Positions 25,584-35,387 of a stretch of DNA of 64,000 nt are shown in pieces. Origin of the DNA: Halomarinibacterium sp034670265 (GTDB lineage Bacteria > Bacteroidota > Bacteroidia > Flavobacteriales > Flavobacteriaceae); NCBI GenBank assembly GCA_034670265.1, contig JAXMNU010000003.1:310001-374000 (forward strand), written 5' to 3'. The position numbers and the translations under genes were made by a program. Under the pieces are notes generated by a model. It was not told where the DNA came from, made no database searches, and saw only the letters and a list, made by a program, of their open reading frames with translations. The first letter of the stretch is position 1. Every line of letters begins with the position of its first letter.

Positions 25584-25817
25584 ATGGAAAAAATTAATTT
25601 TAAAGGGAAAGAATTTCCATCGGTTATAGTTAATATGCCTTTTGGCAATCGAAAAATTAGTACAATTCAATTAAATGAATCTTTAATGAATAATAATGGA
25701 AGTTATGTTTCAAATGAAGCAAGAATTATTGATGAAGAAATATATTACTTTGTCGAAGAAAAATTTTTGTCTCTAAGCGAAAAAGAACTTGTAACTATAA
25801 TTCTTTCAGAAATATGA
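25584..25817 (+). CDS. Small protein of unknown function in the restriction-like locus
   Basis: 77 residues (MEKINFKGKEFPSVIVNMPF at the start), mixed charge, no signal peptide, membrane segment or cysteine motif; I do not recognise it. It begins 6 bases after the methyltransferase stub and its stop overlaps the next start (ATGA), so it is probably co-translated with the possible nuclease gene. A role as partner or specificity subunit is possible but unsupported. Confidence 0.6.
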   Translation: MEKINFKGKEFPSVIVNMPFGNRKISTIQLNESLMNNNGSYVSNEARIIDEEIYYFVEEKFLSLSEKELVTIILSEI

Positions 25818-26320
25818 TTCGATATCAATTCTTTCCTCGTTCACAAGGAATTACTGAAGAGATTAAAGTAGTTCTTGATTGCTTCAAAAAAGTTGAAACT
25901 GATATTAGTTCTGATAACTTGAAGTTAAATAGCAATGATGTTTTAGAAAAATTGAGACCTCATTTAGAGGCAATTGATTACGATGTAGAAACAGGAAAAT
26001 CAAAAAATGATAAAATTCACGTTCCTGTTCTTTTTGGGTATGATAATGAAATAGACAAAAGTTTTAATGCTGATGCTTTAAGTAAAGATGGAAAAATTGT
26101 TATCGAGGTTGAAGCAGGAAGAGCTGTAGTCAATAATCAATTTCTAAAAGATATATTTCAAGCCTGTATGATGTTTGAAGTTGAATATTTGGTGATAGCA
26201 TTAAGAAATAATTATCGTGGGTCTGATGATTTTAAAAAGGTTTACACTTTTTTAGAAACCCTATATATATCAAGTCGATTACATCTTCCTCTGAAAGGTA
26301 TTTTGCTAGTGGGCTACTAG
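25814..26320 (+). CDS. Possible PD-(D/E)XK-fold restriction endonuclease-like protein
   Basis: 168 residues starting MIRYQFFPRSQGITEEIKVV. The central part FNADALSKDGKIVIEVEAG (about 85-105) has a spaced Asp and a Glu-x-Glu on a predicted strand, as in some PD-(D/E)XK nucleases where the last Lys is replaced (BamHI has ExE). A helix with FLKDIFQACMM follows, then VEYLVIALRNNYRGSDDF. I recall similar short proteins annotated only as hypothetical in other bacteria. Placement behind an HTH controller and a methyltransferase stub supports a nuclease-like role, but this is inference. If active it has no cognate methylase in the window. Confidence 0.6.
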   Translation: MIRYQFFPRSQGITEEIKVVLDCFKKVETDISSDNLKLNSNDVLEKLRPHLEAIDYDVETGKSKNDKIHVPVLFGYDNEIDKSFNADALSKDGKIVIEVEAGRAVVNNQFLKDIFQACMMFEVEYLVIALRNNYRGSDDFKKVYTFLETLYISSRLHLPLKGILLVGY

Positions 26321-26462
26321 TGCGTTAAGGTTAATAGTGGCAAGCTAGAAAGTGAGGTATGAACTAAAGATTTGTAATGGATAACCTGACTCCTATGGTA
26401 ATACCCTATCTAACATATAATTTCCTTTAAAAATTCTTACAAAACCTACCTTCCATTAAAAG

Positions 26463-26493
26463 AAAAACCCTCACTATATAAGCGAGGGTTTTT
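26463..26493. terminator. Bidirectional rho-independent terminator
   Basis: Perfect 10-bp stem AAAAACCCTC / GAGGGTTTTT with an 11-base loop, T runs on both strands, 24 bases beyond the OmpA-family stop. It can stop that operon on the minus strand and the restriction-like locus on the plus strand. Confidence 0.85.
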
Positions 26494-26516
26494 TATGGTT
26501 AGTTAGTGCGCTGTTA

Positions 26517-28403
26517 TTAGCGTTCTATTATAATAAATTCGGATCTACGGTTCTTTTGGTGATCTGCATCGCTACAATTAGTACCACAAGCCACTACGGG
26601 TTTGTCTTCTCCAAAGCCTTGCCCGCTTATCCTAGAGCGTTCAATACCTTGTGAAATTACGTATTGTACTGTAGCTTCTGCACGCTTTTGAGATAACTCA
26701 CGGTTATAGTCGTCTTTACCACGGTTATCGGTATGGGCTTCTACCTTAATTTTCATATTTGGGTATTTCTCCATGATTTCTACTAGTTTATCTAGCTCAA
26801 AAGCAGCTTTTGGTTTGATATTCCATTTGTTATAATCAAATAAGATAGGGTTAAGCACCACTTTATCGTCTACGATAATCATTTCGATAGGGCGTAGGGC
26901 AATGGTTTTGGAAAGTTTTCCTTTGCCTTGTGCTCCTACACTTACAGAATTAGGTTCGAAACCCGTCATAAAGGCTTGTACCACGTGGTCTTGATTACAA
27001 GCACCAAGAATGTTTCCTTTACCGTCTTCGGCAGTTGTTTTGGTACTTAGTTTGTTTTCTTGTCCGTCATACAAATCGAGTCTAGCACCAAAAATAGGTT
27101 CTTTGGTGTATTCATTAATCACCAAAATATCCATATCTACATCGCAAGGAGGCTCAATGGCTTTTACCATATAGATATCGTCACTTCCTTTTCCGCCTTT
27201 TCTGTTAGAGGATAAATAGCCTGTTTTGGTTTCACTATTCCAAATAAAAGCAAAGTCATCGTCTTCGGTATTGGCACCTTTACCAAGGTTTACAGGATTT
27301 TCGAAACGTGCTCCATTGGCTTCAGCATAGAAAATATCTAACCCACCAAGTCCTTGATGACCATCGCTAGAGAAGTATAGGTTGCCTATGCTGTCTAGGT
27401 ATGGGAAGTTTTCTTTTCCTTCGGTATTAATATTGTCTGGGAGCCTTTCGGGCGCACTAAAATTGCCATTGGCATCTATATTCACTCTGTAAATATCTGA
27501 GCCTCCCTTGCCACCAGGCATATCGCTAACAAAATACAACCAATTGCCATTAGGGTTTAATGCAGGGTGTCCTGTAGAGTACTCGCTGCTGTTAAAAGGT
27601 ACTTCGAAAACGCCTTTCCAGCCACCATCTACCCACTCGCTGTAATAGAGGTTTATTTGGTTAATGCCTTTGTCGTCTTTGTCGTATTTGCCATTAAAAT
27701 AGTCGTTACGGTCGAAGTAAATACGTTTACCGTCTGGGGTAATGGCTACATTTCCTTCGTGGTATTTGGTGTTTACATCGCCTTCTAGCAGGCTTGCATT
27801 TTTTACGGTGTTGCCTACGTGTTCGGCTTTATAGATATCAAGGAATGGCTGTTCGTTCCATTGGTATTTTTTGCGAGTTTCATTTCTAGCGGAAGAAAAG
27901 TAGAAATCTTTACCAATGGTAATCCCTCCAAATTCTGAATATTCGGTATTGATATCTTCAAGGTTTTTTGCTTCAAAACGTGCAAAATCTTCCATGATTT
28001 GCGGCACGTAATTAGGGTTTTTCATAAACTCTACGGCGCGGGAATCGGTAGGCGCTAATTCGGCAAAGGTTTTCATGGCATCGTTATAGTCGCTGTACTT
28101 GCCATTTGCTTTAAGCGACTGCGCATAGTTGTAAACGGTTTCTGGATTCACCTTTTTTCCTTTTACAACACGCTTGTAATAGGTTTCGGCTTTTTTGGTA
28201 TCGTTAATAAAGTAGTAGCTATTGGCCAATTGCTCAAAGACGTAGCGATCTGCTTTTCCTTTTTTCAGCAATTTTTGATAGGCTTCTGCAGCATCAACAT
28301 AGGCCATTCTATGGTAGAGTTGATCTGCCTTTTTGGTGTCCTTATTTTGTGCTACTGTAAAGGTTACAGTGAAAATTAGAAAGAGTGTATATATTTTTTT
28401 CAT
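26517..28403 (-). CDS. OmpA-family outer-membrane protein with TPR and PD40 repeats
   Basis: 628 residues with signal peptide (MKKIYTLFLIFTVTFTVAQ). Domains: TPR helices (about 22-125), PD40/WD40-like beta-propeller (about 145-410; repeats RIYFDRNDYF, WLYFVSDMPGG, NLYFSSDGHQGLGGLDIF, GYLSSNRKGGKGSDDIY), a carboxypeptidase-regulatory-like sandwich (about 425-500) and the peptidoglycan-binding OmpA domain (about 505-628; VEAHTDNRG, SQKRAEATVQYVISQGI, GFGEDKPV). This arrangement is found next to PorP/SprF proteins and likely anchors the associated type IX apparatus to peptidoglycan. Last gene of a three-gene unit. Confidence 0.93.
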   Translation of the reverse strand: MKKIYTLFLIFTVTFTVAQNKDTKKADQLYHRMAYVDAAEAYQKLLKKGKADRYVFEQLANSYYFINDTKKAETYYKRVVKGKKVNPETVYNYAQSLKANGKYSDYNDAMKTFAELAPTDSRAVEFMKNPNYVPQIMEDFARFEAKNLEDINTEYSEFGGITIGKDFYFSSARNETRKKYQWNEQPFLDIYKAEHVGNTVKNASLLEGDVNTKYHEGNVAITPDGKRIYFDRNDYFNGKYDKDDKGINQINLYYSEWVDGGWKGVFEVPFNSSEYSTGHPALNPNGNWLYFVSDMPGGKGGSDIYRVNIDANGNFSAPERLPDNINTEGKENFPYLDSIGNLYFSSDGHQGLGGLDIFYAEANGARFENPVNLGKGANTEDDDFAFIWNSETKTGYLSSNRKGGKGSDDIYMVKAIEPPCDVDMDILVINEYTKEPIFGARLDLYDGQENKLSTKTTAEDGKGNILGACNQDHVVQAFMTGFEPNSVSVGAQGKGKLSKTIALRPIEMIIVDDKVVLNPILFDYNKWNIKPKAAFELDKLVEIMEKYPNMKIKVEAHTDNRGKDDYNRELSQKRAEATVQYVISQGIERSRISGQGFGEDKPVVACGTNCSDADHQKNRRSEFIIIER

Positions 28404-28426
28404 GGGTATGAAATTATTTTTAGGTA

Positions 28427-29341
28427 TTAGAAGTATCTAGGTGAACGAAGTGATTTTTTCTTAAAGAATAGATCGAAGGTGAGTATCACTTCGTGCGAAG
28501 CGCTTGCTACCGCATCAAGTTCACTTATTACATGGTCGTATGCATAGCCAATTCTTAAATAATCTGTGGCTTGAAATCCGACAAGGCCACTAAATGAATC
28601 TTCTAAACGGTACGAAACTCCCAATTCGAATTTTTCGTAGAATAAGGCATTTAAGTTACCATCAAAAGAAAGGGGCGCATCGAAAGCCGATTTCACCATG
28701 ACGGAAGGTTTTAGCTTCATATTTTCTGACACTTGGAATACATACCCTGCTGTGGCAAAGTAATGATTGGTTTCGCTTCCGTATTTTAATCCGTTTTCAT
28801 CTAAATGAACCGAATTTAAAAAGTTAGGCACCGAAAGACCCACATAAAAATTATCTCCATAAAAGAAGGCGCCAGCTCCAATATTAGGATAGGTATTACT
28901 TATGTTTTCTGAAAAGAACGGGTCGTTAGGATCTTGAAGTTCTAAATCTGCCAATCCAACATCGTGGAAGGTAGCTCCAGCTTTTAAACCCAGGGCTAAT
29001 TTTAAATTTTCACCTACCTGAAGGGTATAGGAGAAATCTACATAGGCGTTGGTTTCTTTTACTGGGCCTAATTCATCTTTAATTAAGGAAAGACCTAATC
29101 CCACCTCATCGGTTACAGGGCTATGCCCAGAAAAGGTGATTGTTTCTGGTGCTCCGTCCAATCCAGACCATTGTTTTCTATATAATGCTGTAAGGGAAAG
29201 GGTTTCTTTAGAGCCTGCATAGGCAGGGTTTACCACATTCATATTGTACATATATTGGGTGTATTGTGGGTCTTGCTGCGCCGTTGCGCTTTCAACACCC
29301 ATAATACAAACTAAGAGTACGAATAGTGCGAATTTTTTCAT
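28427..29341 (-). CDS. PorP/SprF-family type IX secretion membrane protein
   Basis: 304 residues with signal peptide (MKKFALFVLLVCIMGVESATAQ) and the family opening QDPQYTQYMYNMNVVNPAYAGS. A 14-strand outer-membrane barrel is predicted, ending with a basic tail (FDLFFKKKSLRSPRYF). SprF-type proteins are needed for secretion or attachment of partner proteins with type B C-terminal domains; the gene just upstream encodes one, so this member probably serves that substrate. Flavobacterial genomes hold several such pairs, so it need not be the general SprF. Confidence 0.93.
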   Translation of the reverse strand: MKKFALFVLLVCIMGVESATAQQDPQYTQYMYNMNVVNPAYAGSKETLSLTALYRKQWSGLDGAPETITFSGHSPVTDEVGLGLSLIKDELGPVKETNAYVDFSYTLQVGENLKLALGLKAGATFHDVGLADLELQDPNDPFFSENISNTYPNIGAGAFFYGDNFYVGLSVPNFLNSVHLDENGLKYGSETNHYFATAGYVFQVSENMKLKPSVMVKSAFDAPLSFDGNLNALFYEKFELGVSYRLEDSFSGLVGFQATDYLRIGYAYDHVISELDAVASASHEVILTFDLFFKKKSLRSPRYF

Positions 29342-29377
29342 TATAACGAATTGTTTAATTTGATTGTTAGCTTTTTA

Positions 29378-32300
29378 TTAATTTACTTCTTTGTTGATGT
29401 ATATCCATCCTGTCTTTAAATCTCCATAGACAGGGTCTGGTGTGGAAAATTTCATTACATAGAAGTAGGTTCCTGTGGGCATCTCATTTCCATCTTGGTC
29501 AATACCACAGAACTCATTTACATAGTTATCTTGAACAAAGAGGCTCATTCCGTAACGGTTAAATATCTCTACAGAGAAGTCTCCTGTACGGTCTCTTATA
29601 AATTCTAAATCAAGGCAGTCGTTCATGCCATCTCCATTAGGTGATAATCCTTGCGAAATAGTACACTTTCCAACATCGTATAACACCACACTTACATCGT
29701 CTGATCCAGAACAATCTCCTGCCGAAATGGTTACAGAATATATTTGCTCTCCCACTGTATTTGAAGGGATAGTAACTTCTAAAACACTATCGGTAGCCCC
29801 TACCACAACATCACCGTTGAGGTACCATTGGTAGGCAACATCGGTTTCTGAAGTGACTGCGGTTAGCGTTTGAACTTCGTCTGGACAGGTTTTAAAATCT
29901 TCATTTACTGTTACCAATAAATCATCACGCCCTGAAATAACTATAGAATCTGTTTCGCTACATGCTCCTATTGTTACTAAAACACTATAGGTTCCAGATT
30001 CAGTTATTGATAAAGTTGGCATCGTTTCATTAGGAATAACACTTCCATTTATGCTCCATTGGTATGTTGCTAATGCTGGATCGTAATTTGAAGGTGAAGC
30101 ATCCAGCATCGTTTCTTGGTCAAAACAGGATTCAAAATCCTCTCCTAAAGAGATCATTATATCATTGCTAGGGCTAATCTCAATACTGTCTTGGGCGGTA
30201 CATTCGTCTACCGTTACAGTTACGGAGTAGTTGCCAGGTTCAAGTGCAAAAAGTAATGCATTGGTTTCACCTACAATAATAGTCCCATTTAAACTCCATT
30301 CATAGGTAGCCAAGGTGGGGTCATAGTTGGAAGGTGATGCATCTAGTATTGGACTTTCGTCAAAACAGGATTGGAAATCCTCGCCTAATTCAATATCAGG
30401 GTTTTCTGCAATACTTATAGCAATAGTATCTGAAACAACACAAGGGCCTACTGTAATTTCAAGGTCATAATTTCCAGAGGTGTTTACGGTAATCGTTGGC
30501 GTTGTTTCTCCAGTACTCCATAAATAGGTAATTCCAGTTATATCTCCAGTAATGGTTGGAATAATTTCGAAAGAACCGCCATCACAAATCGATTCATCTA
30601 CACCAAGGTCTAAGATTGGAGATTCAGTAATACTAATTTCTGTAGTATGTATTTCTTCATCACAAGGAGGATACGTAACAGTTACTGTATAAGTACCCGC
30701 TGTGGTTGGTGTGTATGTTGCATCTGTTGAAACAATAGTTCCTCCACCATCAACCCACTCATACGTTACTAATGTTAAATCAACAGCAGGGTTTTGAGGC
30801 GTAGCATCTAACAAGGGTAATTCATCTGTATCACATAAATTGAATGTTGTTGGTAGCGCAATTTGAAAATCTATTAATTCTTGAACAATTAAATCAAATT
30901 CTACTGTACTAAAACATGTAGGTTCATTTACTTTTTCTACTCGAACATAAATGGTTTCAGGATTTACAGAATTGTTATAAGCGGCTGAATTTATAATTGG
31001 GTTTATATTTCCCCCGGCATCTAATAAACTTAGGTGAAAACTAGTATTGAAAAGCGCAGGATCTTGCCCGTCTAAAATAGTTGGGATTTGACTGTCTAAA
31101 TCAAAGGTTGCGACTCCACCTCCTGTTTCGTCACAGGCTTCTAAATCTGAAGGAGCAACAATTTGTGGCTCTAAAGTTTGAAGGGAAAGCGTAATGTCAT
31201 CGATAGCTAGATCATTTCCACAAACACCACCAATATTATCAATAAGGACTAATTGAATATCTGTATTTGCACCAGTGTTAAATGAAATAGAAAACTCTTG
31301 CCAGTTAGGTTCTGGACCATTAGGGATGTCTCCAGTGTTTGTTTCTTGAATTAAAGCTCCGGAAGGATCTTCAATTCTAAAAAGCACATTTGAAGGAATA
31401 CCAGATCCTGTACAAATTCCGGTGTCGGTATCATATACTGTAGTTATCCAAGCATTGAAAATGTAATCTTCATTTGGGTTCAATGTTATGGTTCTTCTAT
31501 AGAATTCACCGCCAGAGGTACTCGCATTAATAAATAACATTCGCCCATCTGTATCATTTGGAGTATGGTCCTCCATTCCCACATGCCAACCAGCGTTTAG
31601 CCCTGTAGAAGTGTTTGAAATGGTATATTCTCCACCTTCAACCTGACTTGCAGTATTACAGATAAAAGTTGTTGTGGCCCCGTTTAAATCACAAACACGA
31701 CCCGTTCCTGTTCCAAAGTTTTCTTCAAAATCTATTCCAGTACAGTCGGGTTCAATAACACAGGGGCTAGTTAAAAAGGTAATTTCCACACTTTCAGTAA
31801 TGGTACATCCGTCTGCGGTGATATCACAGCTATACACATCTGTTGTCGTTACGGTAATGGTTTGGGTCGTTTCTCCTGTGCTCCATAAAAAGGTTGCATC
31901 AGCAGGGTCAACACCATCAAGTTCTGCAGTGATATCATAAGAAGGTGTATCACATAATATTTGATTACCGCCTAAGTCTGCAGTAAAAGTTACTCCTGTT
32001 GCGGTTACGTCAACATCATCTGTTAATACTACCACATCGCCGTTACAATTGGTATAGGTTACTCGAGCTGTATAGGTTTCTGTTCCGTTAGGGCAAACTT
32101 CGATAGTAGGAGTAGTTCCTATTACAATTCCGTTAGCGTCTAACCATTCAAAAACATAGGTTTCATTTCCAGCGGGAGTAAATCGCCAAGCTTCATCATT
32201 AGTAGACCAAGGAGAATCTGAGGTATTTCGTCCAGGAGGAACAAAGGCAATATCGCCATCATTATTTTGAATTCCAAGGGCAGCGTTTCCACTATTCCAA

Positions 32301-33016
32301 GTTGGGCAAACAGGCTTATCTCGAATATAAATTTCAATAACGTTTGAAAATTCATAGAAAACCGCCATATGGGTCGCTTCTAAGTTATTACATGCTCCTG
32401 AAAATAAAGCAACTTCAAAATAAGACACAACCAAAACCCTATTGGGGAAGGAGCCTAATACCTCATATCCTATTTCGTTAGATGGGTTTATACTTGGATG
32501 AATATCATGAACAGGAGTAAAAATATTTGCTTCTCCTAGTGCATCGTCAGTATTGTTTGGTAAGTTGTCTGTAAAACTCCAATCGTTTGTTGTGTCTGTG
32601 GGGTCAACATCGAAACGAATGACACCATTAGACCCAACTTGAAATTCGGTTTCTACATTTCCAAAAAAGCAAAAATCATAAGGGAGTGTGTCTACTGGAG
32701 ACCAAGTATCATCTGTTGTAATATTAATTGAATTTGCTAAGCCATCGAAAGGGAAAGGGGGGTTATACGTAATAGACTCGACGGTATAGTTGGAACTTAT
32801 TGTTTCAAAAGTTTCAAGAAAAGTTGCTGTAATATTAGCACATCCAGTACCCGTAGAGCAATCTACAGTGACATCGGGTCCTGCATCTACAAAAAGAGAT
32901 CCGGGTCCTTGAGAAAAGGAATTTAAACTAAATAGAAATATAAAACAGCTAACTAATAAAAGATTTTTTTGAGCTGAAGTAATTGATTTTAAACACAGAG
33001 GTAAAAGTGTATTCAT
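29378..33016 (-). CDS. Giant surface protein with type B (CHU_C) T9SS sorting domain
   Basis: 1212 residues. The ATG at 33016 follows a GTG that could also start. A hydrophobic leader (LLLVSCFIFLFSLNSFSQ) is followed by a nidogen-like region (about 60-290), Ig/PKD-like beta modules, a carbohydrate-binding-like module (about 430-620) and at least four similar Ig-like units of about 75 residues; two share LDASPSNYDP-x-LATY. The C-terminus (about 1125-1212) is a gliding-motility-type sorting domain: LSPNGDGMNDCLDLE, FNRYG, GTYFYVMKF, GWIYINKE. Likely an adhesin exported by the type IX system and held by the PorP/SprF and OmpA proteins encoded downstream. Confidence 0.92.
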   Translation of the reverse strand: MNTLLPLCLKSITSAQKNLLLVSCFIFLFSLNSFSQGPGSLFVDAGPDVTVDCSTGTGCANITATFLETFETISSNYTVESITYNPPFPFDGLANSINITTDDTWSPVDTLPYDFCFFGNVETEFQVGSNGVIRFDVDPTDTTNDWSFTDNLPNNTDDALGEANIFTPVHDIHPSINPSNEIGYEVLGSFPNRVLVVSYFEVALFSGACNNLEATHMAVFYEFSNVIEIYIRDKPVCPTWNSGNAALGIQNNDGDIAFVPPGRNTSDSPWSTNDEAWRFTPAGNETYVFEWLDANGIVIGTTPTIEVCPNGTETYTARVTYTNCNGDVVVLTDDVDVTATGVTFTADLGGNQILCDTPSYDITAELDGVDPADATFLWSTGETTQTITVTTTDVYSCDITADGCTITESVEITFLTSPCVIEPDCTGIDFEENFGTGTGRVCDLNGATTTFICNTASQVEGGEYTISNTSTGLNAGWHVGMEDHTPNDTDGRMLFINASTSGGEFYRRTITLNPNEDYIFNAWITTVYDTDTGICTGSGIPSNVLFRIEDPSGALIQETNTGDIPNGPEPNWQEFSISFNTGANTDIQLVLIDNIGGVCGNDLAIDDITLSLQTLEPQIVAPSDLEACDETGGGVATFDLDSQIPTILDGQDPALFNTSFHLSLLDAGGNINPIINSAAYNNSVNPETIYVRVEKVNEPTCFSTVEFDLIVQELIDFQIALPTTFNLCDTDELPLLDATPQNPAVDLTLVTYEWVDGGGTIVSTDATYTPTTAGTYTVTVTYPPCDEEIHTTEISITESPILDLGVDESICDGGSFEIIPTITGDITGITYLWSTGETTPTITVNTSGNYDLEITVGPCVVSDTIAISIAENPDIELGEDFQSCFDESPILDASPSNYDPTLATYEWSLNGTIIVGETNALLFALEPGNYSVTVTVDECTAQDSIEISPSNDIMISLGEDFESCFDQETMLDASPSNYDPALATYQWSINGSVIPNETMPTLSITESGTYSVLVTIGACSETDSIVISGRDDLLVTVNEDFKTCPDEVQTLTAVTSETDVAYQWYLNGDVVVGATDSVLEVTIPSNTVGEQIYSVTISAGDCSGSDDVSVVLYDVGKCTISQGLSPNGDGMNDCLDLEFIRDRTGDFSVEIFNRYGMSLFVQDNYVNEFCGIDQDGNEMPTGTYFYVMKFSTPDPVYGDLKTGWIYINKEVN

Positions 33017-33129
33017 CACAAATTTAGATTGGTTGTTATTCGGGTCTAAAATAACTAAAAAAGATATAAATCTTAATGATTTCTTAACTTTTAGACAAAA
33101 ACCAATAAAACCACGATTAATCGTTGCTG

Positions 33130-34098
33130 CTATTCAGTTTTTTTTATAGTGAAAACCGCATAAACAGGAAAGTGATCGCTGAATCCCCCCAGATATTTTT
33201 TGCCTAAAAAGGTTCTTAAAGGTAGATGTTTAAATCGTTCTTTACGTTCTTTAATTTCTCTAGGATTATAAATATGGGCACTTTTAAATTGAAATGGGTT
33301 AGGAGCTCCTTGTAAAAAATTATGAGATATGATGATTTGGTCAAATAAATGCCAATGATCACGATAACTTAAACTGCCTTCATAATTGGATAATAAGACT
33401 TCCATAGGGTTGTATAGAAAGTCTGAAGTCAACTTTTTAATGCTTTCACTATGAGGGTCGTCGTTAAAATCTCCCATAACCACTATTCTTGCATTGGAAT
33501 CTTCACTTATAATAGCGTTAATAATTTCTAGATTTTTGGAGGCAGCTGCCACTCTTTTTTGCGAAGTTTCTTCAGTACCTCTCCTTCGTGATGGCCAGTG
33601 ATTGATTAAAATGTGTATATCGTGGTCTTCAAGTTTTGCTTTGATGTGTAAGATATCGCGGGTGTAATCCCGTTCACCTAATTCATTTGTTATATATAGG
33701 GTGTGTGCTTCTTTGGAAAGTATTTCAACATATTTTTTTCGATATAACAGGGCGGTGTCTATTCCGCGTTCATCTGGAGAATCGAAATGAACATAGCCGT
33801 AATCACGTTTTTTAAGATGTTTCGATTGTATTAAAGAATCTAAAACAAAACTATTTTCAACTTCTGCAACACCTAGAAGTATAGGAGGAAATCCATTTTT
33901 ATCGAGGCCTATTTTGGAAATTACTTTGCCGAGGTTTGAAATCTTTTTCCGAAAACGCTTTTCGTTCCATTTTTTATTAGAATGTTCCGTAAAATCATCA
34001 TCTAGGGTTCGCTTGTCATCTTTGGTGTCGAATAAATTTTCTAAATTATAGAAGCCAATATTGTAAAGGTTGGATTTTTCAGAAGAATTTTGAAGCAT
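33130..34098 (-). CDS. Endonuclease/exonuclease/phosphatase-family protein
   Basis: 322 residues from the ATG at 34098 (an upstream TTG is less likely). EEP-fold signatures: IGFYNLENLFDTKDD at the start (metal-binding Asn/Glu region), LGVAEVEN (catalytic Glu), LINHWPSRR near 175, VMGDFNDDP (Asp/Asn pair) near 215 and GGFSDHFPVYAVF (Asp-His) at the C-terminus. No signal peptide is obvious, so it is probably cytosolic. Substrate could be DNA or a phosphoester; not decided by sequence. Divergent from hflX with about 75 bases between starts. Confidence 0.9.
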   Translation of the reverse strand: MLQNSSEKSNLYNIGFYNLENLFDTKDDKRTLDDDFTEHSNKKWNEKRFRKKISNLGKVISKIGLDKNGFPPILLGVAEVENSFVLDSLIQSKHLKKRDYGYVHFDSPDERGIDTALLYRKKYVEILSKEAHTLYITNELGERDYTRDILHIKAKLEDHDIHILINHWPSRRRGTEETSQKRVAAASKNLEIINAIISEDSNARIVVMGDFNDDPHSESIKKLTSDFLYNPMEVLLSNYEGSLSYRDHWHLFDQIIISHNFLQGAPNPFQFKSAHIYNPREIKERKERFKHLPLRTFLGKKYLGGFSDHFPVYAVFTIKKTE

Positions 34099-34146
34099 TC
34101 TTTTTATTTTGAATGAAAAATACAAAAAACCCTACCAAACAGTTTG

Positions 34147-34154
34147 TACCTTTG
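34147..34154 (+). promoter_or_regulatory. Candidate -7 element of the hflX promoter
   Basis: TACCTTTG matches TAnnTTTG and lies 18 bases before the hflX ATG. No TTTG was found at the right distance upstream, so confidence is moderate. Confidence 0.4.
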
Positions 34155-34172
34155 CTATAATATTAAAATTTT

Positions 34173-35387
34173 ATGCTAGAACACAAGGAAACGGAATATG
34201 AAAAGGTAGTCTTAGTTGGATTGATTACAAAATTACAAGACGAAGAAAAAGCTCAGGAATACCTTGACGAATTAGAGTTTTTGGCTTACACAGCCGGAGG
34301 GGAAGTCATCAAACGATATACCCAGAAATTGGAAATGCCAAACCCCAAAACATTTATTGGGACTGGAAAGATTGAAGAGATAAAAGTTTTTGTTGACGAA
34401 AATGAGGTGAGTATTGTTATTTTCGATGATGAACTTTCCCCTGCACAGCAAAAGAATATTGAGAAAATACTTCAGTGTAAGATAATTGACAGAACCAATC
34501 TTATTTTGGACATTTTTGCCCAAAGAGCCCAAACAAGCTATGCAAGGACACAGGTAGAGTTAGCTCAATACGAATATTTATTACCGCGACTAGCTGGAAT
34601 GTGGACGCACTTAGAACGTCAAAAAGGGGGAATTGGAATGCGTGGTCCAGGGGAAACCGAAATTGAAACAGACCGTCGTATTGTACGCGATAGAATTTCG
34701 CTTTTAAAGAAAAAGATGGAAAGTATCGACAAGCAAATGGCGGTGCAAAGGGGAAATCGAGGGTCACTGGTTCGTGTGGCGTTAGTGGGATATACCAATG
34801 TGGGGAAGTCTACTTTAATGAATGTGATAAGTAAAAGCGATGTCTTTGCCGAGAATAAATTATTTGCTACACTGGATACTACGGTTCGAAAAGTAGTGAT
34901 TGGAAACCTTCCTTTTTTATTAAGTGACACAGTAGGTTTTATTAGAAAGTTACCTACTCAGTTGGTGGAATCTTTTAAAAGCACGCTGGATGAAGTTCGG
35001 GAAGCAGATTTGTTATTGCATGTTGTAGACATTTCTCATCATGCGTTTGAAGATCATATTGCCTCTGTGAATAATATTTTGGACGAAATTAAAAGTGCCG
35101 ATAAACCCACTTTGATGGTCTTTAATAAAATTGATGCCTATCAAGCGGAAGAAATAGACTCAGATGATTTAGTAACCGAAAAAACAAAAGCTCATTATAC
35201 GTTGGAAGAATGGAAAGATACCTGGATGGCAAAAACCAATGGAGATGCGTTGTTTATTTCGGCATTAAACAAAGATAATTTGGAGGAATTCCGGAAAACG
35301 GTTTACGAAAAAGTACGAGAGATTCACGTAACACGATTCCCTTATAACAATTTCTTGTATCCTGAATACTATCCCGAAGAAGGATAA
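34173..35387 (+). CDS. hflX: Ribosome-associated GTPase HflX
   Basis: 404 residues. HflX N-terminal domain (about 1-195) with AGGEVIKRYTQKLEMPNPKTFIGTGK, VIFDDELSPAQQKNIE and GIGMRGPGETEIETDRR, followed by the G domain: G1 GYTNVGKST near 200, G3 DTVGF near 250, G4 NKID near 315. HflX splits stalled or hibernating ribosomes and binds the 50S subunit. Single gene, followed by a strong terminator. Confidence 0.97.
   Translation: MLEHKETEYEKVVLVGLITKLQDEEKAQEYLDELEFLAYTAGGEVIKRYTQKLEMPNPKTFIGTGKIEEIKVFVDENEVSIVIFDDELSPAQQKNIEKILQCKIIDRTNLILDIFAQRAQTSYARTQVELAQYEYLLPRLAGMWTHLERQKGGIGMRGPGETEIETDRRIVRDRISLLKKKMESIDKQMAVQRGNRGSLVRVALVGYTNVGKSTLMNVISKSDVFAENKLFATLDTTVRKVVIGNLPFLLSDTVGFIRKLPTQLVESFKSTLDEVREADLLLHVVDISHHAFEDHIASVNNILDEIKSADKPTLMVFNKIDAYQAEEIDSDDLVTEKTKAHYTLEEWKDTWMAKTNGDALFISALNKDNLEEFRKTVYEKVREIHVTRFPYNNFLYPEYYPEEG

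Noticed and set aside
24880..26516. Prophage or integrative element around the restriction-like locus
   Set aside because: No integrase, transposase, tRNA gene or flanking direct repeat was seen; only composition and gene content hint at transfer.
33019..33026. TAAATTTG box on the minus strand just before the giant surface protein gene
   Set aside because: It ends 3 bases before the ATG, so the transcription start would fall inside the coding sequence; likely chance in AT-rich DNA.
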